This document shows, piece after piece, positions 8,068 to 15,312 of a stretch of 25,882 nucleotides of DNA. Below the pieces are notes generated by a model, which was not told where the DNA came from, ran no database searches, and saw nothing but the letters and a program-made list of their open reading frames with translations. This DNA is from Schlegelella_A sp035493195. Its GTDB lineage: Bacteria; Pseudomonadota; Gammaproteobacteria; Burkholderiales; Burkholderiaceae_C. The DNA is taken from the NCBI GenBank assembly GCA_035493195.1, contig DATJIM010000119.1, forward strand, positions 1-25,882, read 5' to 3'. The first letter of the stretch is position 1, and every line of letters starts with the position of its first letter. The position numbers and the translations under genes were made by a program.

Positions 8068-8442
8068 ATGCAACGGTGTGCCTTGCTCGCGCTCGCGACC
8101 GTCGTCGCCGGCTTTCCTTTCGCCGCGGCGCGCGCCGCCGAGGCCGCGCCGTCGGCGCCCCCGCCCGCGGTCGCGGCATCGGCTCCGCTCCCCGACGAGA
8201 CCGCGCCGGTGCCGATGAAGGGCGGCGAGCCCGCCGTCCAGCGCACCGTGATCGAGGACAAGGGAGCCAAGATCGAAGAGCTGCGCGTGCGCGGCAACCT
8301 GCAGAGGATCGTCGTCACGCCGAGAGGCCCGGCGCCCGGCTACGAGGTGTTGACCAGCGACGGCTACCACCCGACTGCCGACGATCCGGGCACCTCGCGC
8401 GGCTCGGCCGGCAAGCGCGTCTGGAGCGTCCTTCGCTTCTGA
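8068..8442 (+). CDS. DUF2782 family exported protein
   Basis: A 124-residue protein with a Sec-type signal peptide (MQRCALLALATVVAGFPFAAARA, cleavage likely near residue 24). An Ala/Pro-rich linker follows, then a compact C-terminal domain with TVIEDKGAKIEELRVRGNLQRIVVTPRG and PGYEVLTSDG, the pattern of DUF2782. The family is small, periplasmic and of unknown function. It is commonly found beside polA and the homoserine kinase gene in beta- and gammaproteobacteria. Here it lies 7 nt before thrB and is probably cotranscribed with it. Family assignment is by recognised motif and neighbourhood; no biochemical role is claimed. Confidence 0.82.
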   Translation: MQRCALLALATVVAGFPFAAARAAEAAPSAPPPAVAASAPLPDETAPVPMKGGEPAVQRTVIEDKGAKIEELRVRGNLQRIVVTPRGPAPGYEVLTSDGYHPTADDPGTSRGSAGKRVWSVLRF

Positions 8443-8449
8443 CGCGCGG

Positions 8450-9424
8450 ATGGCGGTCTACACCGAAGTCTCCTTCGACGAAGCGGCGGCGCTGGCGGCG
8501 AGCGTCGGCCTCGGCGAGCTCGTCGCGCTCGTGCCGTGCGCCGGCGGCATCGAGAACACCAACTACTTCGCCGACACCGCGAACGGCCGCTACGTGCTGA
8601 CGCTGTTCGAGCGTCTCACCGCCGACGAGCTGCCCTTCTATCTCGCATTGATGGAGCACCACGCCGAGCACGGCCTGCCGGTGCCGCGGCCGTACGGCGG
8701 CGCCGACGGCTCGCTCGTCCTCGCGCTCAACGGCAAGCCCGCGGCGATCGTCGACCGGCTGCCCGGCGCCCACCACCTCGCTCCCGACGCCGCCGACTGC
8801 GCCGCGGTCGGCGCCGTGCTCGCGCGCATGCACCTGGCGGCGCGCGACTTCGCTCTGTCGCAACCGAACCTGCGCGGCCTCGCCTGGTGGGAGGAGACGG
8901 TTCCGGTCGTGCTGCCGCACCTCGACGCCGAGCGGGCCGGGCTGATGGCCGACGAGCTCGCCTACCAGCGCCACCTGGCGTCGTCGTCGGCGTACGCGAC
9001 GCTGCCGCGTTGCGCGATCCACGGCGATCTCTTCCGCGACAACGTCATGTTCGTCGACGGCACGCTCGCCGGCGTCTTCGATTTCTATTTCGCCGGCGTC
9101 GACACGCTGCTCTTCGACGTCGCCGTCGCGATCAACGACTGGTGCATCGACCTCGACAGCGGCCGCCTCGACGAGGACCGCGCCGGCGCGCTCGTCGCCG
9201 CCTACGAAGCGCTGCGCCCGCTTGCGCACGCCGAAGTGCGGCTGCTGCCCGCGCTCCTGCGCGCAGCGGCGTTCAGGTTCTGGCTGTCGCGCGCGTGGGA
9301 CCTGCACCTGCCGCGCGATGCCGTCGTCCTCACCGCGCACGACCCGGCGCACTTCGAGCGCATCCTCGTGCAGCGCCGCGACGAGCCGTGGCATCCGCCG
9401 CCGCGGCCGCAGCCTTCGCCATGA
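8450..9424 (+). CDS. thrB: Homoserine kinase (aminoglycoside phosphotransferase-fold type)
   Basis: A 324-residue ThrB of the APH/choline-kinase fold rather than the GHMP fold of enteric ThrB. It begins MAVYTEVSFDEAAALAASVGLGEL, has the nucleotide-loop region GGIENTNYFADT, the catalytic loop HGDLFRDNVMF (Asp193, Asn198) and the metal-binding GVFDFYFAG (Asp211). It phosphorylates L-homoserine with ATP in the threonine branch of aspartate-family biosynthesis. The start ATG lies 7 nt after the DUF2782 stop; the stop overlaps the next gene by 4 nt (ATGA). Pairing with DUF2782 and a BPSS1780-type gene next to polA supports the assignment. The fold also covers other small-molecule kinases, but the N-terminus and context favour homoserine. 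Confidence 0.92.
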   Translation: MAVYTEVSFDEAAALAASVGLGELVALVPCAGGIENTNYFADTANGRYVLTLFERLTADELPFYLALMEHHAEHGLPVPRPYGGADGSLVLALNGKPAAIVDRLPGAHHLAPDAADCAAVGAVLARMHLAARDFALSQPNLRGLAWWEETVPVVLPHLDAERAGLMADELAYQRHLASSSAYATLPRCAIHGDLFRDNVMFVDGTLAGVFDFYFAGVDTLLFDVAVAINDWCIDLDSGRLDEDRAGALVAAYEALRPLAHAEVRLLPALLRAAAFRFWLSRAWDLHLPRDAVVLTAHDPAHFERILVQRRDEPWHPPPRPQPSP

Positions 9425-10272
9425 AGCTGCAGCTCGTCGCGCCGCGCCAGGGCTTCGTCTGGGTGCAACGCGCGTTCCAGGTGTGCGCGCGGCAGCCGCT
9501 CGGCTTCGCGGCGCTGTTCGCAACGTGCATGTTCGTCGTCCTCCTGCTCGGCATCGTTCCGGTCGTCGGCACGGCGGTGGTGCTCGCGCTGCCGCCGGCC
9601 GGAACGCTCCTGTTCATGATCGCGAGCCACCGCGCCGTCGAAGGCAGCACCGCGATGCCGGGTTCGATCGCCGAGCTCGCCGCAGCGGGACGCTCGCATC
9701 TCCTCGCTCTCCTCAAGCTCTGCATCGCGTACGCCGCCGCGTTCTTCATCTTGTTCTGGATCGCCCGGCTGCTCGACGGCGGCGCCTTCGATGCGTTCGT
9801 CACCTCGCTGACGAGCGAGCGCACAGCCGCCGACACGACGGTGGCCAGGGCCGCCGATCCGCGCGTGCAGCTCGGCCTGATCCTGCGCCTGACGTTCGCG
9901 GCGGCGCTCTCGGTTCCGTTCTGGCACGCGCCCGCGCTCGTCCACTGGGGCGGCCACGGCTGGGCGAAGTCGCTCTTCTTCAGCAGCGTCGCGGTGTGGC
10001 GCAACAAGGGCGCGTTCAGCGTCTACGGCATCGCCTGGCTGGCACTCTGGATGCTGCTCGTGCCGATCGCCAGCGTTGCAGTCGGTATCCTCGGGCCCGA
10101 GCGCTTCGCGCTGGTCGCGACGCCGCTGACGCTCGCCTACATGACGCTCTTCTGCGCGAGCTTCTGGTTCACGTTCGCCGATTGCTTCTCGTCCGACGAC
10201 GCCGCGCCGGCGCGCGACACAATCGATTCCACGACTCGCTCCACCGACAGAGAGGACGGAGACCCGCCATGA
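9421..10272 (+). CDS. BPSS1780 family membrane protein
   Basis: A 283-residue multi-pass inner-membrane protein. The opening MKLQLVAPRQGFVWVQRAFQVCARQPLGFAALF is the signature of the BPSS1780 family. Hydrophobic helices are visible at roughly residues 35-60, 60-76, 98-118, 158-175, 205-228 and 235-256, with a polar loop at 120-155 and a hydrophilic Asp/Arg/Thr-rich tail. The function of the family is unknown. The ATG overlaps the thrB stop (ATGA) and its own stop overlaps the following dehydrogenase in the same way, so thrB, this gene and the SDR are probably translated from one message. Nothing in it suggests an enzyme active site. Confidence 0.82.
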   Translation: MKLQLVAPRQGFVWVQRAFQVCARQPLGFAALFATCMFVVLLLGIVPVVGTAVVLALPPAGTLLFMIASHRAVEGSTAMPGSIAELAAAGRSHLLALLKLCIAYAAAFFILFWIARLLDGGAFDAFVTSLTSERTAADTTVARAADPRVQLGLILRLTFAAALSVPFWHAPALVHWGGHGWAKSLFFSSVAVWRNKGAFSVYGIAWLALWMLLVPIASVAVGILGPERFALVATPLTLAYMTLFCASFWFTFADCFSSDDAAPARDTIDSTTRSTDREDGDPP

Positions 10273-11018
10273 ACAAGGTCGCCATCGTCACCGGCGCAGG
10301 AAGCGGCATCGGCCGCGCATCCGCGCTCGCCCTGCTGAACGCCGGCTACCACGTCGCGCTCGCTGGCCGCCGCAAGGACGCGCTCGAGGCGACGCGCGCG
10401 GCCGCAGGCGACGCCGCCTCGCGCGCCCTCGTCTGCCCGACCGACGCCACCGACCCGGCGCAGGTCAAGGCACTCTTCGCCGCGACCAACGACGCCTTCG
10501 GCCGCCTCGACGTCCTCTTCAACAACGCCGGCACGGGCGCGCCGCCGCTGCCGCTCGAGGAGCTGACCGTCGCGCAGTGGCAGACGGTCGTCGACATCAA
10601 CCTCACCGCCGTGTTCCTGTGCACGCAGCAGGCGTTCGTGCTGATGAAGTCGCAGACGCCGCGCGGCGGCAGGATCATCAACAACGGCTCGATCTCGGCG
10701 CACGCGCCGCGCCCGTTCAGCTCGCCGTACACCGCGACCAAGCACGCGATCACCGGCCTCACGAAGGCGACGTCGCTCGACGGCCGGCCGTTCGACATCG
10801 CGTGCAGCCAGATCGACATCGGCAACGCCGCGACCGAGATGACGGAGCGCATGAAGAAGGGCGTGCCGCAGGCCGACGGCAAGCTCGCGGTCGAACCGAC
10901 GATGGACGTGCGTCACGTCGCCGACGCGGTCGTGCACATCGCGAACCTGCCGCTCGACGCCAACGTCCAGTTCATGACGATCATGGCGACCAAGATGCCC
11001 TTCGTCGGCCGCGGCTGA
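10269..11018 (+). CDS. SDR family oxidoreductase
   Basis: A 249-residue classical short-chain dehydrogenase/reductase. The cofactor-binding TGAGSGIG lies at residues 8-15, NNAG at 85-88, and the catalytic tetrad is readable as Asn111, Ser141, Tyr154 and Lys158 (YTATK). AGRRKDAL after the second strand has Arg residues where NADP(H)-preferring members usually have them, so NADP(H) is a reasonable guess. Substrate is unknown. The C-terminal stretch FMTIMATKMPFVGRG is a normal SDR end. GGAG lies 7 nt before the ATG, and the start overlaps the stop of the BPSS1780-type gene. The ParA-like gene begins 14 nt downstream, so the operon could continue. Confidence 0.93.
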   Translation: MNKVAIVTGAGSGIGRASALALLNAGYHVALAGRRKDALEATRAAAGDAASRALVCPTDATDPAQVKALFAATNDAFGRLDVLFNNAGTGAPPLPLEELTVAQWQTVVDINLTAVFLCTQQAFVLMKSQTPRGGRIINNGSISAHAPRPFSSPYTATKHAITGLTKATSLDGRPFDIACSQIDIGNAATEMTERMKKGVPQADGKLAVEPTMDVRHVADAVVHIANLPLDANVQFMTIMATKMPFVGRG

Positions 11019-11032
11019 GTGACAATGGTTTG

Positions 11033-11728
11033 ATGGCCACGACCAACATCCATTTGATCGGGGGCGAAAAGGGAGGCGTCGGCAAGTCGCTGATGGCGCG
11101 CGTCCTCGCGCAGTACCTGATCGACCGCCAGCTGCCGTTCCTCGGCTTCGACACCGACCGCTCGCACGGCGCGCTGATGCGCTTCTACTCGGCGTATGCG
11201 TCGCCGATCGAGATCAACAAGGTCGAATCGCTCGACGCCATCGTCGAGGCGGCGGTGGACCAGCCCGGGCGGCGCATCCTCGTCGACCTCGCCGCGCAGA
11301 CGCACGACTCGCTCGCCCACTGGATGGACGAGGCCGGAGTCATCTCGCTCGCCGACGAGATGGCGATGAAGATCTACTACTGGCACGTGATGGACACCGG
11401 CAAGGATTCGGTCGACCTGTTGCGCCGCCTCCTCGATCGCTTCGGCAGCGGGCTCGCCTACGTGCTCGTCCGCAACCAGGTGCGCGGCAACGACTTCAGC
11501 ACGCTCGAGCAGTCGGGCGAGCAGGCGCGCGCGATCGCGATGGGCGCGAACATCGTCTCGGTGAAGAAGCTCAACGAACACGTCATCCAGCAGATCGACG
11601 CGTCGAGCAGCAGCTTCTGGCAGGCGAAGTCCGACAGGGACGCGACCGGGCTCGGTCTGATGGACCGCCAGCGCGTCAGGATGTGGCTGCGCGATGTCTA
11701 TCGCGAGATCGACGACGTCGGCGTGTGA
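11033..11728 (+). CDS. ParA/MinD-like P-loop ATPase (solitary)
   Basis: A 231-residue P-loop protein with the deviant Walker A motif GGEKGGVGKS (residues 10-19) of the SIMIBI ParA/MinD group and a Walker B-like RRILVDLAAQ near residue 80. The middle (VRNQVRGNDFSTLEQSG) resembles the family better known from mobilisation-associated or 'CobQ/CobB/MinD/ParA nucleotide-binding' proteins than true plasmid ParA. There is no ParB, parS-like array or replication gene nearby. Its job is therefore not clear; candidates include positioning of a cell-envelope or polar complex. It ends 35 nt inside the 5' part of the PhoD gene, so the two are probably expressed together. Confidence is high for fold, low for role. 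Confidence 0.8.
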   Translation: MATTNIHLIGGEKGGVGKSLMARVLAQYLIDRQLPFLGFDTDRSHGALMRFYSAYASPIEINKVESLDAIVEAAVDQPGRRILVDLAAQTHDSLAHWMDEAGVISLADEMAMKIYYWHVMDTGKDSVDLLRRLLDRFGSGLAYVLVRNQVRGNDFSTLEQSGEQARAIAMGANIVSVKKLNEHVIQQIDASSSSFWQAKSDRDATGLGLMDRQRVRMWLRDVYREIDDVGV

Positions 11729-13262
11729 GCCGGTCGCGATCGCGCGTGTCGCCGGACGCCGGCGTTTCCTGAGCGGCGCCGCCGCCGCGCTCGCCGCGCC
11801 GTGGCTCGCGCGCGGCGCGAACGCCGCCGACGTCGATCGCTTCGCGCTCGGCGTCGCGTCGGGGCAACCGCGCGCCGACAGCGTCGTCCTCTGGACCCGG
11901 CTCACCGGCGAGACGCTCGGCGAGCGCGTCTCGGTGCAGTGGGAAGTCGCGAGCGACGAGCGCTTCGTCGACGTCGTGGCGCGCGGTGACGAGGTCGCGG
12001 AAGCCGCCTGGGCGCACAGCGTGCATGCCGAGGTCGGCGGGCTCGCGCCGGGACGCTGGTACTGGTATCGCTTTCGCGCACTCGGCGCGCAGAGCGCAGT
12101 CGGGCGCACGCGCACGGCGCCGCCCGCCGACGCCGCGGCGACGTTGCGCTTCGCGATCGCAAGCTGCCAGCGTTTCGACGTCGGCCACTACGCGGCCTGG
12201 CGCGACGTCGCGGCGGCGTCGCTCGACCTCGTCGTCTTCCTCGGCGACTACATCTACGAGTCGGCCGAGCGCAAGAACCCGGTGCGCGGCGGAGTCGGTG
12301 GCGAAGCGCTCAGCCTCGACCAGTACCGCGCCCGCTACGCGACCTACAAGAGCGACGCGTCGCTGCAGGCGGCGCACGCCGCGGCACCGTGGCTCGTCGT
12401 CTGGGACGACCATGAGGTGTCGAACGACTACGCGGGATTGCGCGGCGAGAACCTCGCGGTCGACATGCGCGCCCGGCGCACGGCTGCCTACCGCGCCTAC
12501 TGGGAGCACATGCCGTTTCCGCGCGCGATGCGGCCGATCGACACCGAGATGCGCATCACCGGCCGCGTCGACTGGGGTCGGCTCGCGCGCATCCACCTGC
12601 TCGACGATCGCCAGTACCGCGATCCGCAGGCGTGTCCGAAGCCCGGCCGGGGCGGCTCGAACACGCTGCTGCTCAATCAGTGCCCTGCCCTCGCCGATCC
12701 GGCGCGGACGCTGCTCGGCGCCGAGCAGGAGGCGTGGCTCGCCGACGGCTGGGACCTCGAGCGGCCGTGGAACCTCGTCGCGCAGCAGACGCTGATGGCG
12801 CGCGTCACCTGGCTCGACCCCGCGATCGGCGGCGGCGCCTACTGGACCGACGGCTGGGACGGCTACGCGCCCGCGCGGCGCCGTCTCCTCGCCGCCGTCG
12901 CGGCGAAGAAGGTGCCGGGTGTCGTCGTCCTCGGCGGCGACGTCCACAGCAACTACGTCGCCGATCTGCGCGTCGACTTCGACGACGAGCGCTCGCCGGT
13001 GATCGCGAGCGAGTTCTGCGGTACTTCGATCACGAGCCTGCCCGGAGTCGCGCAGGCGCGCATCGACCAGGCGCGCGAATACAACCCGCACCTGCGCTAC
13101 GGGCGCTCCGACGAGCGCGGCTACGTCCGCTTCGACGTCGACGCCAAGGAGCTGCGCGCGAGCCTGCGCGTCGTCGAACGGCCCGCCGATCCCGAGAGCA
13201 GCGTCGTCACCGCCGCGCGCTTCATCGTCGAGGCCGCACACCCGGGGCCGCGCGCCGCATGA
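11694..13262 (+). CDS. phoD: Alkaline phosphatase D family protein (PhoD-like), Tat-exported
   Basis: A 522-residue PhoD-type metallophosphoesterase. It has a twin-arginine signal GRRRFLSGAAAALAAPWLARGANA (about residues 21-44), an N-terminal Fn3-like domain (FALGVASGQPRADSVVLWTRL), and the catalytic domain with RFAIASCQRFD, VVFLGDYIYE, VWDDHEVSNDY and VVLGGDVHSNYVADL. These motifs carry the metal ligands known in Bacillus PhoD (Fe/Ca centre). It should hydrolyse phosphate mono- or diesters in the periplasm. The only plausible start is the ATG at 11694, inside the ParA-like gene, giving a 35-nt overlap in another frame. It converges on the lipoprotein gene, 13 nt away. A partial ppk1 at the other end of the window is also phosphate-related, but the distance makes a link speculative. 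Confidence 0.92.
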   Translation: MSIARSTTSACEPVAIARVAGRRRFLSGAAAALAAPWLARGANAADVDRFALGVASGQPRADSVVLWTRLTGETLGERVSVQWEVASDERFVDVVARGDEVAEAAWAHSVHAEVGGLAPGRWYWYRFRALGAQSAVGRTRTAPPADAAATLRFAIASCQRFDVGHYAAWRDVAAASLDLVVFLGDYIYESAERKNPVRGGVGGEALSLDQYRARYATYKSDASLQAAHAAAPWLVVWDDHEVSNDYAGLRGENLAVDMRARRTAAYRAYWEHMPFPRAMRPIDTEMRITGRVDWGRLARIHLLDDRQYRDPQACPKPGRGGSNTLLLNQCPALADPARTLLGAEQEAWLADGWDLERPWNLVAQQTLMARVTWLDPAIGGGAYWTDGWDGYAPARRRLLAAVAAKKVPGVVVLGGDVHSNYVADLRVDFDDERSPVIASEFCGTSITSLPGVAQARIDQAREYNPHLRYGRSDERGYVRFDVDAKELRASLRVVERPADPESSVVTAARFIVEAAHPGPRAA

Positions 13263-13275
13263 GCGCAGCGGCGAA

Positions 13276-13902
13276 TCAGAAGAGGCCCGCCTTGTCGGCG
13301 GCGCCGAGCACCAGCCGCGAGAGGTCGGCCATCTGCGCGTCGAGGTCCGCCGACGGCGGCGACGTCGCCTTCGCCGTCCAGACGAGGCGGCCGTTCGAGA
13401 CGTCGGTGACCCGGCCGTTTCCCGAGTAGCCGGCGGTGACGCGGCCGCCGCCGACCGGCGCCGAGACGCCGACTCCGACGCTGCTGCTGCTGCCGAAGCC
13501 GAAGCCGCCGATGCCGATCTGAACCGGCGCGCTGACGTCGTGCACCGCGACGGCGACGGTCATCACCAGCAGCGCCTTCGCTCCCGATTCGCGCGCTGGC
13601 GCGAGCAGCTGCGAGTCGATCGAACGGTCGGTGACGATCGGCGTTTCCGGCGGCACGAACACCGGCGTGGCGCCGCGCGCGGCGACCTCGCCGGCGAGCC
13701 GGTCCTGGCAGATCTGGCGGACGACGAGCTCGGCGGCGTCGCAGGCGACGAGGACGCGCGCGCCGCGAAGCAGGCCGGGAGCGGCCGCCGGGTCGCTCCA
13801 TTGAGCGTCGAGCTGCGGAGCGCTGGCGCAGCCGGCGGCGAGCGCCGCGACAACCGCGATCGAGGCGCCGCGCGGGCGCATGGGGCCGGTCCATCGGTGC
13901 AT
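13276..13902 (-). CDS. Lipoprotein of unknown function
   Basis: A 208-residue protein with a lipoprotein signal peptide; the lipobox is LAAGC, with Cys25 as the lipidated residue. The first part (RGARVLVACDAAELVVRQICQDRLAGEVAARG) looks like an alpha/beta domain. A Gly/Ser/Val-rich stretch follows (IGIGGFGFGSSSSVGVGVSAP), then RLVWTAKATSPPSADLDAQMADL near the end. I recognise the general look of outer-membrane-associated lipoproteins of Burkholderiales but not a named family. GAGGAG lies 8 nt before the ATG at 13902, supporting this start over a second Met at residue 8. It is transcribed alone, divergent from the RDD operon and convergent with phoD. Confidence 0.8.
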   Translation of the reverse strand: MHRWTGPMRPRGASIAVVAALAAGCASAPQLDAQWSDPAAAPGLLRGARVLVACDAAELVVRQICQDRLAGEVAARGATPVFVPPETPIVTDRSIDSQLLAPARESGAKALLVMTVAVAVHDVSAPVQIGIGGFGFGSSSSVGVGVSAPVGGGRVTAGYSGNGRVTDVSNGRLVWTAKATSPPSADLDAQMADLSRLVLGAADKAGLF

Positions 13903-13916
13903 GGTCGTGTCTCCTC

Positions 13917-13943
13917 GGCCCGCCGAGCGCCACCGCTCGGGCC
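13917..13943 (-). promoter_or_regulatory. Hairpin next to the ribosome site of the lipoprotein gene
   Basis: Bases 13917-13929 pair with 13934-13943 as a 10-bp stem with a 3-nt bulge and 4-nt loop. It ends one base before the GAGGAG ribosome site (13911-13916) of the minus-strand lipoprotein gene. It could affect initiation if the transcript starts upstream of it. This is a weak call, because GC-rich DNA forms such stems by chance. Confidence 0.25.
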
Positions 13944-14054
13944 GACCTGATGCAGCTTAGCAAGCCGTTCGTCGGCCTGCACCGTGACATCCCTCTCGTG
14001 TGCGTGTCGTTGCGCGCGAGGCCCGCTGCTAGCATGGGCGAACAAGAGATCTGA

Positions 14055-14060
14055 GGGAGG
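14055..14060 (+). promoter_or_regulatory. Strong ribosome-binding site of the first RDD gene
   Basis: GGGAGG lies 5 nt before the ATG at 14066. A TAGCAT at 14030-14035 is a possible -10 box upstream, with only a poor -35 (TTGCGC, 14-nt spacing). This is the head of the eight-gene MoxR/DUF58 block, so its promoter should be in the 163-nt gap 13903-14065, which otherwise holds no gene. Confidence 0.55.
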
Positions 14061-14065
14061 CAGGG

Positions 14066-14575
14066 ATGGCCAGCGCATCGGACGACAACCGTTTCGCACC
14101 GCCGCTCGCGCACGTCGAGGACGTCGCCGATGCAGGCACCGGAGCGCTCGCGGGGCGCGGGGTCCGCCTCGTCGCCGTCCTGCTCGACGGCGTCTTCGCG
14201 GCGCTCGCGTTCTGGCTGATCTCGCTCGTCGCGCCGCTGAGCTGGACGCCGGCGCCGGGGGTCAGCCTCGCCCGCTTCCTCGTCATCAACGGCCTGGTCG
14301 GATTCGTCCTCTTCGTCGTCCTCCACGGCTATCTGCTCGCGACGCGCGGCCAGACGATCGGCAAGATGCTTCTCAAGGTGCGCATCGTTCGCAGCGACGG
14401 CTCGCCCGCGTCGCTGACGCGGATCGTCGGCCTGCGCTTCCTGCCCACGACCGTGATCTCGCTCGTCCCGGTCATCGGCGGCCTGTACGCGCTCGTCGAC
14501 TGTCTCCTCATCTTCCGCGAGTCGCGGCGCTGCCTGCACGACAACATCGCCGACACGATCGTCGTCAAGGCCTGA
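14066..14575 (+). CDS. RDD family membrane protein (first)
   Basis: A 169-residue RDD protein. GALAGRGVRLVAVLLDGVF holds the Arg and Asp that name the family, in the first transmembrane helix (about residues 30-52). A second helix lies near 70-92, followed by the family motif ATRGQTIGKMLLKVRIVRSDG. Residues 130-150 are hydrophobic again, and the end reads FRESRRCLHDNIADTIVVKA, where the Asp in HDxxADT is conserved in the family. RDD proteins are small inner-membrane proteins of uncertain function, with some members proposed to be ion transporters. It heads a co-directional block of eight genes ending in DUF58; the next RDD gene starts 20 nt downstream. The start is well supported by GGGAGG. 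Confidence 0.88.
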   Translation: MASASDDNRFAPPLAHVEDVADAGTGALAGRGVRLVAVLLDGVFAALAFWLISLVAPLSWTPAPGVSLARFLVINGLVGFVLFVVLHGYLLATRGQTIGKMLLKVRIVRSDGSPASLTRIVGLRFLPTTVISLVPVIGGLYALVDCLLIFRESRRCLHDNIADTIVVKA

Positions 14576-14595
14576 CCACGGCGACGCCGCGAGCG

Positions 14596-15312
14596 ATGTC
14601 GGCCACGCCGGAAGCCCCGCGCCGGCTCGACACCCGCTACGCGGCCGAGACGCCCGAAGGGATCGCGCTCGCGCTGCGTCCGGCGGGGATCGTTCCGCGC
14701 TTCTACGCATATCTCGTCGACCTCGGCGTGCGCTTCGTCGTCTTCTTCTTCGCGATGCTCGTGCTCGCCCAGCTCGGCAGGTTCGGCGCCGGGATCCTGC
14801 TCGTCCTGGTGTTCCTGCTCGAGTGGCTCTATCCGGTCGTCTTCGAACTCGGGCCGGGAGCGGCGACGCCAGGCAAGCGCATGGTCGGCCTCGCCGTCGT
14901 CATGGACAGCGGGCTGCCGGTCACACCGGCCGCGTCGTTGACGCGCAATCTTCTGCGCGCCGCCGACTTCCTGCCGTCGTTCTACGCCTTCGGCGCGCTC
15001 GCGATGCTGTGGCGACACGACTTCAAGCGGCTCGGCGACCTCGCCGCCGGGACGCTCGTCGTCCACGTCGAGCGCGCCGGGTCGCATGGCGCGGCGCCGC
15101 CGCCAGCGCCGGCGCGCGCCCCCGCGGTGCCGTTGCCCGCCGCGGCGCAGGCAGCGATCGTGGCGTGGGCGGGTCGCGTGCCGAGGCTCACCGAAGCGCG
15201 CGCCGACGAGCTCGCCGAGATCGCCGTCCCCGTCGTCGCGCCGCGCGCGATGCGCGGGGACCGCGTCGCCGCCCTCGTCGGCGTCGCCCACTGGCTGCTC
15301 GGTCGCCGATGA
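14596..15312 (+). CDS. RDD family membrane protein (second), with C-terminal extension
   Basis: A 238-residue protein. The RDD domain covers about residues 20-160: AGIVPRFYAYLVDLGVRFVVFFF (first helix with Arg and Asp), then GAATPGKRMVGLAVVMDSGLPVTPAASLTRNLLRAADF, and LWRHDFKRLGDLAAGTLVVH. About 75 residues follow, with an Ala/Pro linker and a soluble tail (RLTEARADELAEIAVPVV) not found in minimal RDD proteins. This longer form is the type often encoded with SpoIIM-like and MoxR/DUF58 genes. It overlaps the SpoIIM-like gene by 4 nt (ATGA). It and the preceding RDD gene are not near-identical, so they are not a recent duplication. Function unknown; inner membrane. Confidence 0.88.
   Translation: MSATPEAPRRLDTRYAAETPEGIALALRPAGIVPRFYAYLVDLGVRFVVFFFAMLVLAQLGRFGAGILLVLVFLLEWLYPVVFELGPGAATPGKRMVGLAVVMDSGLPVTPAASLTRNLLRAADFLPSFYAFGALAMLWRHDFKRLGDLAAGTLVVHVERAGSHGAAPPPAPARAPAVPLPAAAQAAIVAWAGRVPRLTEARADELAEIAVPVVAPRAMRGDRVAALVGVAHWLLGRR

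Noticed and set aside
5235..8600. Very long open frame (over 1,100 codons) on the plus strand opposite polA
   Set aside because: It is Arg/Asp-rich with no recognisable domain and lies antisense to a complete, motif-perfect PolA. In very GC-rich DNA the opposite frame of a real gene lacks stops by composition.
11033..11728. ParA-like gene as a sign of a plasmid or integrative element
   Set aside because: No ParB, replication, integrase or conjugation gene lies nearby and the neighbours are core chromosomal genes with the same composition.
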